From: Prorocentrum cordatum
Taxonomy: Eukaryota; Sar; Dinophyceae; Prorocentrales; Prorocentraceae
DNA length: 45,000 nucleotides
Direction: 5' to 3'
Assembly: GCA_963575745.1 (NCBI GenBank)
Contig: CAUYUJ010004570.1
Span: forward strand, 1 to 45,000
The first letter of the stretch is position 1. Each line of letters opens with the position of its first letter. A program made the translations under genes and the position numbers. This document shows positions 20,615 to 31,169 of the stretch, one piece after another. The notes beneath the pieces were generated by a model. That model saw only the letters and a list, made by a program, of their open reading frames with translations. It was not told where the DNA came from and ran no database searches.

Positions 20615-22146
20615 CAGCAGTAGTAGTAGTAGTAGTAGTAGCAGTAGTAGTAGTAGTAGTAGTAGTAGCAATAGTAGTAGTAGTAGTAGTAGTAGTAGCA
20701 GTAGTAGTAGTAGTAGCAGTAGTAGTAGTAGTAATGTTGCTAATACTAAGTGGTATGAATAGCGCTAGTAGTAACCACAATATTATTAGCATTCGTAGTA
20801 TTGATAGTATTGCCAGTAGTGCTATTATTACTGGTATTACTAGTATGAGTATGATTAGTAGTAGTCGCAGTAGCATTACTGTAAGTAGTACTACTAGTAG
20901 TATTACTAATATTACTAGTACCACTAGTATGATTGGTCTTAGTAGTGGTAGTATTGTTGATACTACAAGTGTTCATATAAGTGGTGGTAATAGTATTGTT
21001 AATCGTATTAACACTAGCATTGCCATTAGTATCATTATTGGTATGACGCTATTGGTACTAGTACTCGTAATGTTGCTACCAGTATTATTAGCATTAATAG
21101 ATTTACTGGTGTTACTAATATTGTTAGTAATGGTATGAGTGTTATCTTTGTTGTTGCTATAAGGATTCTTATTCTTACTGGTCATCTTACTAGTGTTCGT
21201 CGGAGTCTTGCTGTATTCCTCATAGTGTCGTATTCGTGTTCTTCTTGCGCGTCTGAATATTATGAATAATGGTATCAGAATGCGTCGTCCGCGCCGTACT
21301 ATCAGTAGTAATAAAATCCGTCGCAATGTCATCAATATTCGTAGTATTTTTAGTTATCGTGCTGTCTGATTATTCTTCCTCTTCGAATCATTAGTACTGT
21401 TATTATGTTTGCTCGTACTCGTTTTCGTATGATGACGTTTCGTCTGATTCGTCGCCTTAGTGTTCCCCTGATTCTGTGTATTAGCATTATTGGTCGTGTT
21501 ACTAGTATTATATGTATGCTTCTTCGTCGGATTCGTCTTCTGTTTCTTAGTATTGTTCGCTTTAGTAGTCGTCGGCTTCTTCTTCTTAAGAGTATTGGCC
21601 GTCTTCTTCGCAGTATGATTATTATTCGTTTTCATATTATACTCCGTCTTTTTTATTATGAGTAATATGTGTTTTGAGCGTCGCCTTCTTCTTATTCGTA
21701 TTTAGTATACTATTGAGATTAGTCGTACTGCTGTTAATAACTATATATATATACATATAGTACTATAGTAGTATTCATAGTATTGTTCGCATTCGTCTTC
21801 TTATTAGTCGCATTGTCGCAGTAGTTTTAGTAGGTTTCGCATTATTATTCGAAATCGTTTTCTAGTTATTAATACGATCCGTATGGTCATGCTTGTTATT
21901 CTAAATATTAGTGCTACTATTATTATTATGCATATTCCTCCTCCGCCTCGTCCTCGTGTTCGTCCTCCTCCTCCTCCGTTTCCTCCTTCTTTTCCTCCTC
22001 CTCCTCCTCTTCTTCCTCCTCTTCCTCCTCCTCAGATAAATCATCCTCATCATCCTCTTCATCCGCCATCATCTCCTCCTCTCTCCTCCTCCTCCTCCTC
22101 CTCCTCCTCCTCCTCCTCCTCCTCCTCCTCCTCCTCCTCCTCTTCC
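19263..22146. repeat. Degenerate triplet DNA with CCT and AGT/AGC islands
   Basis: Three-base periodic sequence (AGTATTAGT, CGTCTTCGTA, ATTCGTATT-like) with nearly pure islands: CCT at about 20050-20480, AGT/AGC at about 20565-20735, and CCT at about 21945-22146. Long Ser, Val, Leu, Arg or Thr frames follow from the period. No gene was seen. Confidence 0.8.
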
Positions 22147-22429
22147 GCCAATGCGTCTCTTCGCTGCTGGATGGGGCTCACAGAGTGGCTAGCGGCCACT
22201 GCCAGACTCCCAACCCCTCCCGAGGTAGGAAGAGATGAAAGCTGAGATCTGGTGCGGAGAAAGCCGCACCAGCCTCAAGCAAGCCCGAAGGCATGCGCAT
22301 GGCACACACCAGGGCCCTCCAAGTGAAAGGCAGCCTGGAGACCCGATTGGCCCACGAAGGGCGCGAAAGGAAAGAAGGGCCAGGAGGCCGACGCAGACCA
22401 CCCACTGAGGGGGTCGGCAGCCTCCAGGG

Positions 22430-23290
22430 CCAGCTGCTCGATCCAGCAGCTCCGGGACCACAGGGCAGCGTCGGCTGTACAAGACAGTGCCCGGTGACAG
22501 CCCTTAGTGCAGCGGCAGGGCGCACGGCCAGGGAGGGCAGAACGGCCTCCCCCGTGCCCCGACGCGCACTGAAAAGGCGAGGGCGGCCCCCCTGTGCAAT
22601 GGTCACCGCAGGGGGAGATCGCCCCGCGGCCGTGCAACAGGGGGCGAGGACTACACGAGGCGGTGAAAAGGACGGCCAGCAACGCCTGCTTGGCGGAACC
22701 CCAAGGCCCGATTTCCACGGCTGGCTGCGTAACCAGCACCGCCAGACAGGACGACACAAAAACCCCGGATCGAACCCGCCTCGCGAGCCTAGCAACCGCG
22801 GCACAGAATGCGCGGCCCTCCTGCGCAGCTGTCACCGCAGGGGGGGCATCCTCCACCCCCACGGCCGCGCACAGGAGGAGGTGGCCACCAACGTGGCGGC
22901 GAAAATGACGGCCAGCATCGCCTGCCCGGCGGAACCCCGCGGCCCGAGTTCAGAGGCTGGCTGCGGGACACCAGCGCCCAAAGAGAACGACGCAACAGCC
23001 CCGGATCGAGCCCGCTACGCTGGCCCTGTGACCGCTGAAAAGAAGACGGTCACCGCATGGGAAGAATGACCTCCACCCTACGGCCGCGCAAACAGGGGGG
23101 GCGCGGCCCCACGAGGCGGCGAAAAGGACGGCCAGCACCGTCGCAACTCGGAACCCCGCGGCCCGAGTTCCAGGGCTGGCTGCAAGACACCAGCACCGCC
23201 AAGCACAACGACCCTAAGCCACCGATCGAGCCCGCCGCGCAAAGCCGAATCCTTACAGCAAAACAATAAAATCATCGAGATCAACACTAA
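22430..23290. repeat. Tandem ~220-235-bp repeats in the 3' part of the LINE
   Basis: Units beginning GGCCAGCAnCGnC...GGAACCCC(G/A)(C/A)GGCCCGA start near 22675, 22910 and 23130. Each includes GGCTGGCTGCG/A and ACCAGC. A more diverged unit may start near 22430. Divergence between units is moderate. This looks like an untranslated 3' region with internal repeats. Confidence 0.6.
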
Positions 23291-23769
23291 CCTGGTCCTC
23301 ATCAGGGCGCCATCCTTGCCGCAGACGGTGCATGTCACGACAAGAGGTGACCGAAGGGGGCCACATACTTCGCCGACCTTAAGCACCTGCGAACCACTGC
23401 TGTAAAATTTACATGATAAACACCAGAAGAAAACATACCGGTCAGAACAAGGGAAGGCGACCACCCTGTGGCCCAAGCCGAGGAGAACGCCCTGGTTAAG
23501 CTTAGACTTGCCAGCGCAGTTGCCCGGGGGCGACAGGTTGGCGCGCGATCCCCTGAGACAAACACGACACTGCCAAAAATGCCCCACCTTGCACCACGAA
23601 TGCCCTGCGTCGAGGACGAGGGGGCTCTCAGGGGGGGGGGGGGGGGCGATCGGACTGCGCCTCGAAACCCTGACTTCGGCCAGAGCGGTAGCAGTACTGA
23701 ACCGGATGCAAAGACAAGGCGGGCGGCATGAATGCCCCTGTCAAGCCCGCGCAGGTCACTGAATCAGCC

Positions 23770-24210
23770 GAAGGGTGTAAGTCCGCAGCCCCCTTCGGAG
23801 CTAGATCCGCATGGAAACTCCCCAAATTACAAAACCGCTCTTTCGACGAATCGCCCTCCTCCTCAAGCGCGCCGCGGGCGGCAACGTTCTTCAAGAAGTG
23901 AAGGCGGGGTCCTTGCTCAAACCGCCCCTGGAGGACGAGGCCACTGCACTGCCTCTTACCCAACAAGGCATCAGCCCCCAATGACACGCGATCAACTACA
24001 TTCTGACAATCGGAAAACCCAACGGTCGCCGAACTGGCGAAGGCCCCCGACCCAGCGAACGCAGCAGATTCCGCTGCCCGGGGCGCCCATGGGCACGGCG
24101 CCCACAAAGGCCCCTTGAGAGCCCCAAGGAGCTCGCCGTCTCTCCCACCACGACGACAGCCCAAACAGCCCGAGACAACTCCTTCACAACATGCCTACCA
24201 CACGAGCCGC
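23770..24210 (-). pseudogene. RNase H domain relic of the LINE
   Basis: RAVWAVVVVGETA (first strand), WAPRAAESAAFAG ('Q...AE..A', with the helix Glu), FSDCQNVVDRVSLGAD ('.SDC..VV', third catalytic Asp) and GSFHADLAPKGAADLHP ('GN..AD..A..AA..H') occur in RNase H order. A frame change follows the first strand. RNase H at the C-terminus is typical of several dinoflagellate LINE groups. The domain removes the RNA strand during copying. Confidence 0.6.
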
Positions 24211-24399
24211 CCATTAATCAGTAGTTTCACATAGAATCTAGGGGGCGCACGCTCTTTGGAGCAGGAGGAGGGGGGGCGGAGGAGGAGGAGGGGGGAAGTC
24301 GCTGGTGGCCCACTCGAGCGATGCACCACCCTCGGAAAGCGGCTTGGGCTGCTCATCTCCAGGGTGTCCGAAGGCCCCATGAAAGTGCAACTCCCACTC

Positions 24400-24815
24400 A
24401 AAGTGTGGATCGTATACCTCCAGCGCAGCCTCTGTCAGCCATGGCGGGAGCACCTCGCGTCGCTCTACAACACATGCCGAGCAAACAGAGAGACGGTGGT
24501 GGAGGCGATCAGCTCCTTGAGGGGACAGAGCGGCGACACATCATATCCAGCTTTCATGGCATGCGCGGCTGTCCAAATAGCGCTGGCAGCCTGCGCACGC
24601 ATGAACGACTTGGCCTCACTCGCGACCTTCGAAGAGGATAACTGCGCCTTGACCACATCCCAGCATAGCCTGTACCCCACCCCGCAACGACCACCTGACT
24701 CCCGCTCAAGGCTTCTGAACACCGCTTCCCGACTGAGAACGTTAAGGAACGCAGGGGAAGGTGAGGGCCATGGAAGCATCGTGGCCAGGGTCTCCATTGA
24801 AGGAGGTAATGTCAT
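24400..24815 (-). pseudogene. LINE connection region and CCHC-like zinc knuckle
   Basis: AHAMKAGYDVSPLCP (24570-24525 region), followed after a one-base frame change by QGADRLHHRLSVC, gives the 'C..C......D...HR...C' knuckle that follows RT in many LINEs. Upstream residues (SKVASEAKSFMRAQAASAIW) are compatible with the connector. One of the expected Cys residues is lost at the frameshift. Confidence 0.5.
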
Positions 24816-24999
24816 GCACGCTCCACCCTAACCGATAGACACACATACGTGGAGCAGACATGGGACCTCTGACCCGGGACCACGAGCGGTCGTCACGGCG
24901 AAACACTTGAGACCATCCTTCCCTCAACTCAGTCCAAGACAAGCACAAAGGAAAGGCATTGGCGTGACAGATCCAGATTCCCTCAACAGAACGCAGGAC

Positions 25000-26290
25000 A
25001 GGCGCAAAGCTGACCCTCCAACAAGGGCCCTTCTCGAGCAAACAGAGCACAGACAAAGAACAGCCCTGCAACCTAGGCTACGCACAAGACATGGACGCCC
25101 TCCAGAGATCGAGAAGCTCACGACCCGAAACCCCAAAGATGCCCGCTCCGCACAAACCCCCCGCAAGAGGACCCACCGCGAAAACCTTTAAGGCGTTTCT
25201 GCAGATCGTTTCCCCCAGTCTTCGAAGACGTTTCGTCTGCCTGCGCGCCGCCGCAATTCCAAATTTCAGCTTGGCCGCTCGGCCCCTGCCAGGCGCCCGC
25301 AAGGCCTAGCCAGCAGCGCAGTCCACCCCGAAGTCCGTAACCCGACCGACCCCCTGCGACGAGCCTGCCAGAGGCCCGAGCATCTGAATCAGCAGATGGC
25401 CAGCCCCCACTCGAACTCGAAACCACGCCAACTTTGCCCATCGCGAGTTTGCATTGTAGAACCCCAGTTACTCCAGCATGCAGGGCACGGGCGCCAGCAA
25501 CCAGAGCACGAACAACATCCTTAGCAATCCATGCACAGCTAAGCCCTAGGCCGCCCACAGAGGCGCCGAAGTCCCAGCCACCAGGACATGGAAGACGGTC
25601 GAAACATTCCATCGCAAACACTCTGGCGAGACTGGTCGCGGAAGCGCAGCCAGCCACGGTCTCTCGCAAAGAAGGGGCCACGACCCCCCCCCCCAGGACG
25701 CGAACCGCGCCGCGCAGTAAGAACGAATGGCCAATCAAAAAATGCAGAGAGGGAAACCGCGCTGCTTACATGTAGCATAAAGGAAACGGATGTCCATGCG
25801 CTCGCAATACTTCCGAAGATCCCAGAAGATAGAAGCCGAGACATCTCCCCGCCCCACGCCTCCCTCCGCACGGCGCGCCTGTCGCCAAACGACATCAGCC
25901 GCTCCCCATATGGACCCCCGCGGCCCAATACTTCCTGGGGTTGTCGGTCTCCCACTGCTGGGCACAGGGCCGCCTGGCCCGCCCCCAGAAGCGGCGCCAG
26001 CTGGGGGGGGGGGGGCGATCGGACGAAACGCCCCCGTGGGCTAGCCCAAAAGCGACACGAGCACCCCAGAAATCTGCAAAGGCAGGGGTCCAGTCACTTC
26101 CATGACACAGAAACACATCGCGATACACAGCAACGCTTCGTCACACAGCAGGGGGAGACGCCTGCAGTGAAAGCCGTCAACACACACCGCACTGGAGTAC
26201 CAATACTTCTGAAAAAGATTCCGCAGCTGATCAGGCCCCTGCAGCGGCAGGGCATCGAGAGGCGAATCATCCACTCCCACTCCGTCCCCA
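25000..26290 (-). pseudogene. Reverse transcriptase domain relic of the LINE
   Basis: Broken frames carry non-LTR RT blocks in order: DGFHCRRLPLLCDEAL ('D.WHPR....LS.E.L'), VLVSLLG-stop-PTGAFRPI ('V..IPKP.GG.RPI'), DVVWRQARRAEGG, SIFWDLRKYCERMD ('DL.K.YE.I'), GIVAGCASATSLARV ('G..AG...A'), and ASVGGLGLSCAW in the place of the YVDDL catalytic box. The box codons read GTG GGC GGC where two GAC are expected. There are internal stops and at least three frame changes. The thumb-like tail GPLAGGLCGAGIFGVSG at about 25200-25140 also fits. Confidence 0.65.
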
Positions 26291-27439
26291 TCCCCCTGAC
26301 ATCCGAAAATTCACCCGCTTCAGCACCCAGGAGGGCCAATGGGGTCAGCAACAACAACTCCGCCTGAAACTAGCGTCGTCGTGGGCGCCCAGGGTTGGGG
26401 GTCACGAGTGGCCATCCGAGCATGTTCACCTCCGCGATCGACCCCGCCCCTCACCCAACCCTGCCACGAGGCTCGCCCCTGAGCCGACGAAGCACCCTTA
26501 GCCTTCAAACAACACTGATCCACAGACTCGAAGGCGGCATCGGTCTCCAATCCGGGGCTGACCTCCTCCCCGAACGGCAAATGCGCGAAGGGGCCATGCC
26601 CCGCCTGCCCGCGACCCGCGCTCGACCCGAGCGCCCCGGGCGAATTTTCGATACCAGGCGCGGTAAAACATGGGGAGGGAGGGGGGGGCTGCACAGCCCC
26701 GAGACATCGAGCCGCCAAGCTCGCACTTAACTGAAAAATGAGCTCCACTCTGGGCCGCGTTGCACTGCGACCTCTCGTCGAGGATTGGCCAACAGCCGAG
26801 CCGCTGCACGCCCAGCAGGTGGAACAACGGCTCCATCATGCGGAAGGTAACTCCGGAGAGCGCGAACTTGAGCTGCTAGCCGCGCGATGGGCCTAAGGCT
26901 GGGGGGCCTGCTCTTTTACCAGAGGCTTTTAGAATGGATGCCCACATCAGCTTGGGCCTCTGGCCCCTAGCCCCTTTGGCAGGAAACTCAACCCCAAAGA
27001 TATTCGCCAAGTCAGCTTCTGCTTGATTGGCCCAAAGTCTGCACCCTGGCGCCAGGAGCTTCCTACCCTCGTCCAGAACTGTAGCTTAAACGGCCCCATA
27101 AGCTTCTCGAGCGCCGTCCAGCGCAGACGACCAGTCTCCAGGACAGGGCCGGGGGGGCCACTGGCGCCCTAGCAGGCAAGTCGGGAGGACAACGGAAGGC
27201 AGGGGCCGCCAGGGAAGCCATGGACCCGTAAAAAGCACGCGCCGCTGACTTGCGCGGAGCGAGAACCGATTCTGCGACAGCACGCGTCTCCCCATGGCAT
27301 CTGCTCAGCGCCGCTGAGCAAAAAAAACTCGAAGGTATCTGGGTGCCCAACCGCGGGGAAGTGAGCGCAGCCATCAGCCGAAACCCATCGCGCCGCGCAG
27401 CAGCTCAGCAAAGTCGTCTCCACTCAGAGGCCCGGGAGA

Positions 27440-27945
27440 GAAGTTGAACCCCCCAGCCAAAATGAAATCGCAAGTTAGCTCCTCCAAAAAGGAACCGCCA
27501 ATCCTAAACATCGCCACGTTCGACCCCGAGTCCACGCGTGTGGTGGATGGAGACCGCGACGAACGGGGAGCACCCAGGCACGTGGATCACGGCCGCGACT
27601 GCTCGCCCTTCCACGATCACTGTCTCCGACGCTTGACAGAAGCCTAATCCACCTCGAACTGCAATCACCGCCCCCGAACCCGCACCTCCTCCGCATCCAG
27701 GCACTCCTGGCGCCCACAACGTCATAAAAGCCCCAGGCCTTGCAGATCGGAGACTTGGTATCCAGCTCGTCAGGGCCCCGAGGACGTGGCTCTTGAGCAG
27801 GGACCACATGGGCCGAAACCCGCTGTAAGAATGTCTCAATGGTGCCCCAAGAATTGCCAGTGATGGCGACCACTTCAAGTTGGAACTCAGAGGAGGCCCC
27901 CCCGGGAGAGGGTTGGCCTGCGGGGGGCGACTGAGTGGCGCTGTT
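27440..27945 (-). pseudogene. Endonuclease/exonuclease/phosphatase (EEP) domain relic of the LINE
   Basis: Pieces in different frames follow EEP order: VVAITGNSWGTIETFLQRVS (start, 'N...W......L'), HVVPAQE ('.QE'), GAVIAVRGGLGF, VIVEGRAVAAVIHVPGCSPF, VAVSIHHTRGLG, and FILAGGFNFSP, where the family has a 'LAGDFN' catalytic motif. The GD is now GG, and at least two frameshifts separate the parts. EEP endonucleases nick target DNA for target-primed reverse transcription. Confidence 0.6.
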
Positions 27946-28153
27946 GCCAGACTTCGAGTGCTCTACAAGGGCCTTCCAAGACTGCCCTTCGGGCGGCGGC
28001 GGGGACCCCCCTAAAGAACCTCCTAGAGAGCCTAGCCGAACCCCCGAGAGTCTAGCCTTCGAACCTGTCGAAGAGACCCTAGAAGCAAAAAATCAAACAC
28101 AGGGCGACACTCCAAGACGCCTCTACCTGGCTGAACAGCACCTGGTTCGGACG

Positions 28154-28199
28154 CCCCCCCCCCCCCCCCCCCCCCCCGCGCAGAGGGGGGGGGGGGGGG
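28154..28199. repeat. C24 / G15 homopolymer inverted pair
   Basis: A run of 24 C (28154-28177), the spacer GCGCAGA, and a run of 15 G (28185-28199). The strands can fold back as a 15-bp G:C hairpin, or form a G-quadruplex and i-motif. It lies between ORF1 and the endonuclease relic of the LINE. Length in the assembly may not be exact. Confidence 0.8.
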
Positions 28200-28367
28200 C
28201 ACCTGCTGCAGCTGCTGCCTGCAGAGCCGCATCGACACGAGCCCGAACATCATCCGCTGGTCGGGTCGAGCAAGAAGCAATGGAAGCCGCACCAGTGCGA
28301 GAAGACGGTTGCGAGCTCCTCCTGCCCCGCCTGCAGCACCAGCTGACTCACCACCCCCTGCTCCTCC

Positions 28368-29270
28368 TTAAGCGGATTCACCATCATTGCGCTCCCGACG
28401 CTTGCCTGCCAGCTTCGCCGTCTGCGCGGCATGGGCTGCCTGCGCCGCCTTCGCCTGCTCGACGGCCCCGGCAAACAAACGTCTGGCCATATCTACGATG
28501 CCGCGGGACAGCTCGCTGGAGCGCGCCTGCACCTCGGCGCGATCCTCGGCGGGCAGCTCCAGCTCGTTCCCGAAGTCCGCAAGAATGTCAGTCATGAGGG
28601 CGCCGACACCAACCTCGCCAGCAATGAGGTCCTCCAACCTGAACAACGCCGCTGGCAGATCCGCCGACACCTTTGACTCCTCCGCCAACTTCTGAACTGC
28701 ATCCTCGTACTCCTTGTCTGTCCTCTCGAGCTGAACACGCGTGTCTTTGACCTTCGCCGCATGCCCTGGTAGCTCACTCTGCAGCCGCAAGAGATTGCTG
28801 AGCTCACCCTCCAGCTGCTTCTCCAACTTGCGAACACGGGCATGCTGCTGCTGAGCCGCCTGGCGGGAAGACGGCACCTGCTTGGCCTTGGCATCCGCGC
28901 TCGCCAAACCCTTGGCCACGTTGGCGCACCACGCGGCACTGGAGAGGTCGCCTGCCTTCGTGCAGAGGCGCTCAAGCTCCAGGGCCTCATCCTTCGTGAT
29001 GTTGGGCACGGGCCCAGCAGGCACGGGTGCGGCCGCGTCCTTGCCGACGCCTCGGCCAGCGCTGCCGCGGAAGGACGAGTCCATGCGCCATCCAGGCGGT
29101 GAGCGCGGGACAGACCAGGCACCTTGAGCCACAGGCACATGACCATGAGAGAGACGAGGAAGAGGCGCAGAACAGTGCTTGCACCAGCCTGCATCCGCCT
29201 GGTTCTTCTTGCACCCACAACACGTACAAGCGAGCCCGAGCGGACGGGATTGTGTGTTTCCTCCCAACAC
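28368..29270 (-). CDS. Retrotransposon ORF1-like protein: zinc finger plus coiled coil
   Basis: A 300-codon open frame near the 5' end of the LINE. Residues 13-35 contain CCGCKKNQADAGWCKHC, a C-x2-C-x9-C-x2-C zinc-ribbon or RanBP2-like finger. Residues about 139-205 are strongly helical and charged (ARVRKLEKQLEGELSNLLRL), predicting a coiled coil. The end is basic (AGKRRERNDGESA). LINE ORF1 proteins usually bind the element's RNA and trimerise by a coiled coil, so that role is inferred from position and layout. The frame's first codon is TTG; the first in-frame ATG is at residue 63, after the finger, so the true start is unclear and may lie in a frameshifted upstream part. Confidence 0.6.
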   Translation of the reverse strand: MLGGNTQSRPLGLACTCCGCKKNQADAGWCKHCSAPLPRLSHGHVPVAQGAWSVPRSPPGWRMDSSFRGSAGRGVGKDAAAPVPAGPVPNITKDEALELERLCTKAGDLSSAAWCANVAKGLASADAKAKQVPSSRQAAQQQHARVRKLEKQLEGELSNLLRLQSELPGHAAKVKDTRVQLERTDKEYEDAVQKLAEESKVSADLPAALFRLEDLIAGEVGVGALMTDILADFGNELELPAEDRAEVQARSSELSRGIVDMARRLFAGAVEQAKAAQAAHAAQTAKLAGKRRERNDGESA

Positions 29271-29493
29271 CTGCCATGCGCCTCCACACCCATCGTCGTG
29301 ACGAACCCACGGCGCTTAAGGAAAAGAGCCAGCACGACCTGGCGCCACCGAAGAGATGTGGGAGCGGGAAGCAGGAAGTTCTGTAGCCAGAGCATGGCGA
29401 ATGACACGCTGGCGGGCGAACGCCAGGACGCTGCTGGGGGCCGCAAAATCCACCCTCCCCAAAAAATCAAATCCACTGAGCCACCGCTACGGA

Positions 29494-29515
29494 CTTGAGC
29501 CAAAATGGCTACGGA
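29494..29515 (-). other. Dinoflagellate spliced-leader sequence (22 nt, perfect)
   Basis: The minus strand reads TCCGTAGCCATTTTGG then CTCAAG, which is the conserved DinoSL added by trans-splicing to dinoflagellate nuclear mRNAs. It is followed directly by TCCGTAGCGGTGGCTCAG (29493-29476), which looks like a second, shortened SL. An SL RNA gene would have a GT donor after CAAG; here TC follows, so this is not an SL RNA gene. It marks the 5' end of an RNA that was trans-spliced and then reverse-transcribed back into the genome. Confidence 0.88.
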
Positions 29516-29519
29516 GGTC

Positions 29520-29586
29520 TCTTTCTCCTCCTCCTCCTCCTCCTCCTCCTCCTCCTCCTCCTCCTTCTCCTTTTCCTTCTCCTTCC

Positions 29587-29642
<56 letters not shown>

Positions 29643-29646
29643 GCAG

Positions 29647-29703
<57 letters not shown>

Positions 29704-30660
29704 CATCATCGTCATCCTCCCCCTTCCTCATTATCCTTCCTCCTCCTCGTTTATTGTTACTACTCTCCATCTTACGGGTATTTTCTGATTATGAGTATTC
29801 TTCTTCCTATGACTAACAATATGCTTATTAGTACTGTGATTCGTCTGCTTGCTCTTCTTATTAGTATATCAGCATTATTACGCTTATTAGTATTATTCAT
29901 CTGCTTCGTCTCCATATTCCTCTTCATATTTTTATTCGTCGTCGTATTATGATTCGTAGCGTTATTAATATTATTCCTCCTCCTGCTCCTCCGCCTCCTC
30001 CTCCTCCTCTTCCTCCTCGTCCTCCTTCTCCTCCTCCTCGCCTCCTCCTCCTCCTCCTTCCTCCTCCTTCCTCCTCCTCGTCGTTTTCTTCATCCTCCCC
30101 CTCCTCCCCCTCCGTTCTCCTTCTGTTTCGTCTTAGTATTACTAGTAGATGCTTGTCATTAGTAATCGTATTCGTATTATTAATGTTAATGTGATTCGTA
30201 TTAGTAATGTTCTTCTGATTATTGGTAGTGTTATTCTTAGTATAAGTATATGTAGTATTGGCTTCCTTCTTATTCTTATGATTATTCATAGCAGTGGTAT
30301 AATTATTTTATTGTTAGTAGCATGCTTCTTCATATTCTTATTGATAAGCATTTCAGTATTGTTCATAGTATCCTTACTATGATTATTGATGGTCGCATTG
30401 TTTGCGTATGAACGTTAGTATCCTTATTCTTCGTACTGGTATCAGTAGTATTAGTAGTACTAGTGGCATTACTGGCATTCGTATTACTATGCGTATGCCT
30501 ATTCTTACTACTGCTATTATTAATGATGAGTACGCTTATTCCTCGTATTCACATTAGCATGACAAATACATTTAATATGGATATAATGCTTAGCGTTCGT
30601 ATTGTTATGATTATGGTTCGTTGCATTATTCTTTTTTACTCATACAACCGCCATTGTTAT
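29520..30660. repeat. CCT, CAT and degenerate triplet DNA upstream of the LINE
   Basis: CCT at 29523-29565, nearly pure CAT at about 29588-29730, CCT at about 29975-30110, and otherwise degenerate AGT/ATT/CGT triplets of the same kind as 19263-22146. Confidence 0.82.
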
Positions 30661-30693
30661 TATCATTGTTATTTTCCGCGCGCACCGCCGAGC

Positions 30694-30813
30694 CTGCTCC
30701 ACCAGGACGGAGTACTGCGCCTGAGCGGCACCTTCGTAGGGCGCGCGCCCGGTCGCGCGGCGCCAGAAGTGTTCCCGGCGCAGCACCAGGTACTTCTTCC
30801 ACTCCAGCCGCGC
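30694..30813 (-). CDS. OSCA/TMEM63 channel, exon 2
   Basis: A 120-bp, phase-0 exon of 40 codons. The sequence ARLEWKKYLVLRREHFW followed by AQYSVLVEQ matches the family's post-TM2 segment ('.EY..Y..LR...L........QY.VLV'). The acceptor is CTTAG|GCGCGG. The inferred donor CAG|GCTCGG is a GC donor, a non-canonical class frequent in dinoflagellates. This exon is separated from exon 3 by 13,168 bp of intron. The only support for the long join is phase and protein-family order; a transcript would settle it. Confidence 0.85.
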
Positions 30814-30819
30814 CTAAGA

Positions 30820-31010
30820 CGAACCCAGTAACGACCTACCAAACCACCCCAACCCAACCCGAAGACCCAAATTTCGGATTGGGGGAGGTACGGCTTCCAC
30901 ACGTGTTTATGAAATGTTCCCCAAAGCCACCTCCTCTGGGAAGGGAGGGCGAATTGAGGCCTTCGGGTTGGGTTGGGGTGGTTTGGTGGGTGGTCAGCCA
31001 GGGCGAAGAT
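30820..31010. repeat. Hairpin element with perfect 27-bp inverted repeat in channel intron 1
   Basis: Channel intron 1 (31169-30814, 356 bp, GC-AG) contains exact inverted arms at 30838-30864 and 30961-30987 (arm starts ACCAAACCACCCCAACCC). The pairing continues less perfectly inward (GGAGGTACGGCTT against AAGCCACCTCC) and a little outward, so about 170 bp can fold into one hairpin. It resembles a MITE or introner. Unlike intron 3, the ends do not coincide with the splice sites, and no target duplication is clear. Confidence 0.7.
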
Positions 31011-31169
31011 GGAATCGGACGAGGATGGATTGGGAATCTCTAAGATCTGGCAGTTTTTCTGGAGCATGTCTCGGGCGCCGCAGCCTTCTCGGAATGTTCT
31101 GGAGCGCTCTGGGAGCGTTCCGGACCGCTCTGGAACGGATTTATCCTCGCCCTAGCCCCATCCGAGCGC

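Larger units (their letters stand above)
22147..29515 (-). mobile_element. Decayed LINE-like (non-LTR) retrotransposon with DinoSL at its 5' end
   Basis: Reading the minus strand from 29515 to about 22150, the order is spliced leader, zinc-finger/coiled-coil ORF1, endonuclease-like (EEP) domain, reverse transcriptase, zinc knuckle, RNase H, cysteine-rich tail, and 3' tandem repeats ending in (AGG)n. This is the gene order of LINEs with C-terminal RNase H. Only ORF1 is a long open frame. The rest is broken by frameshifts and stops, and the RT active-site Asp pair is lost, so it is a dead copy. It sits inside the 13-kb intron of the channel gene in the sense direction, between two blocks of triplet-repeat DNA. 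Confidence 0.8.

Noticed and set aside
19597-21138. A 513-codon plus-strand open frame
   Set aside because: It switches from Ser/Arg to Pro/His to Val runs exactly where the triplet type changes; it is a product of three-base periodicity.
29494-29515. A functional SL RNA gene
   Set aside because: The 22-nt leader is followed by TC and a second SL-like piece, not by a GT donor and Sm site.
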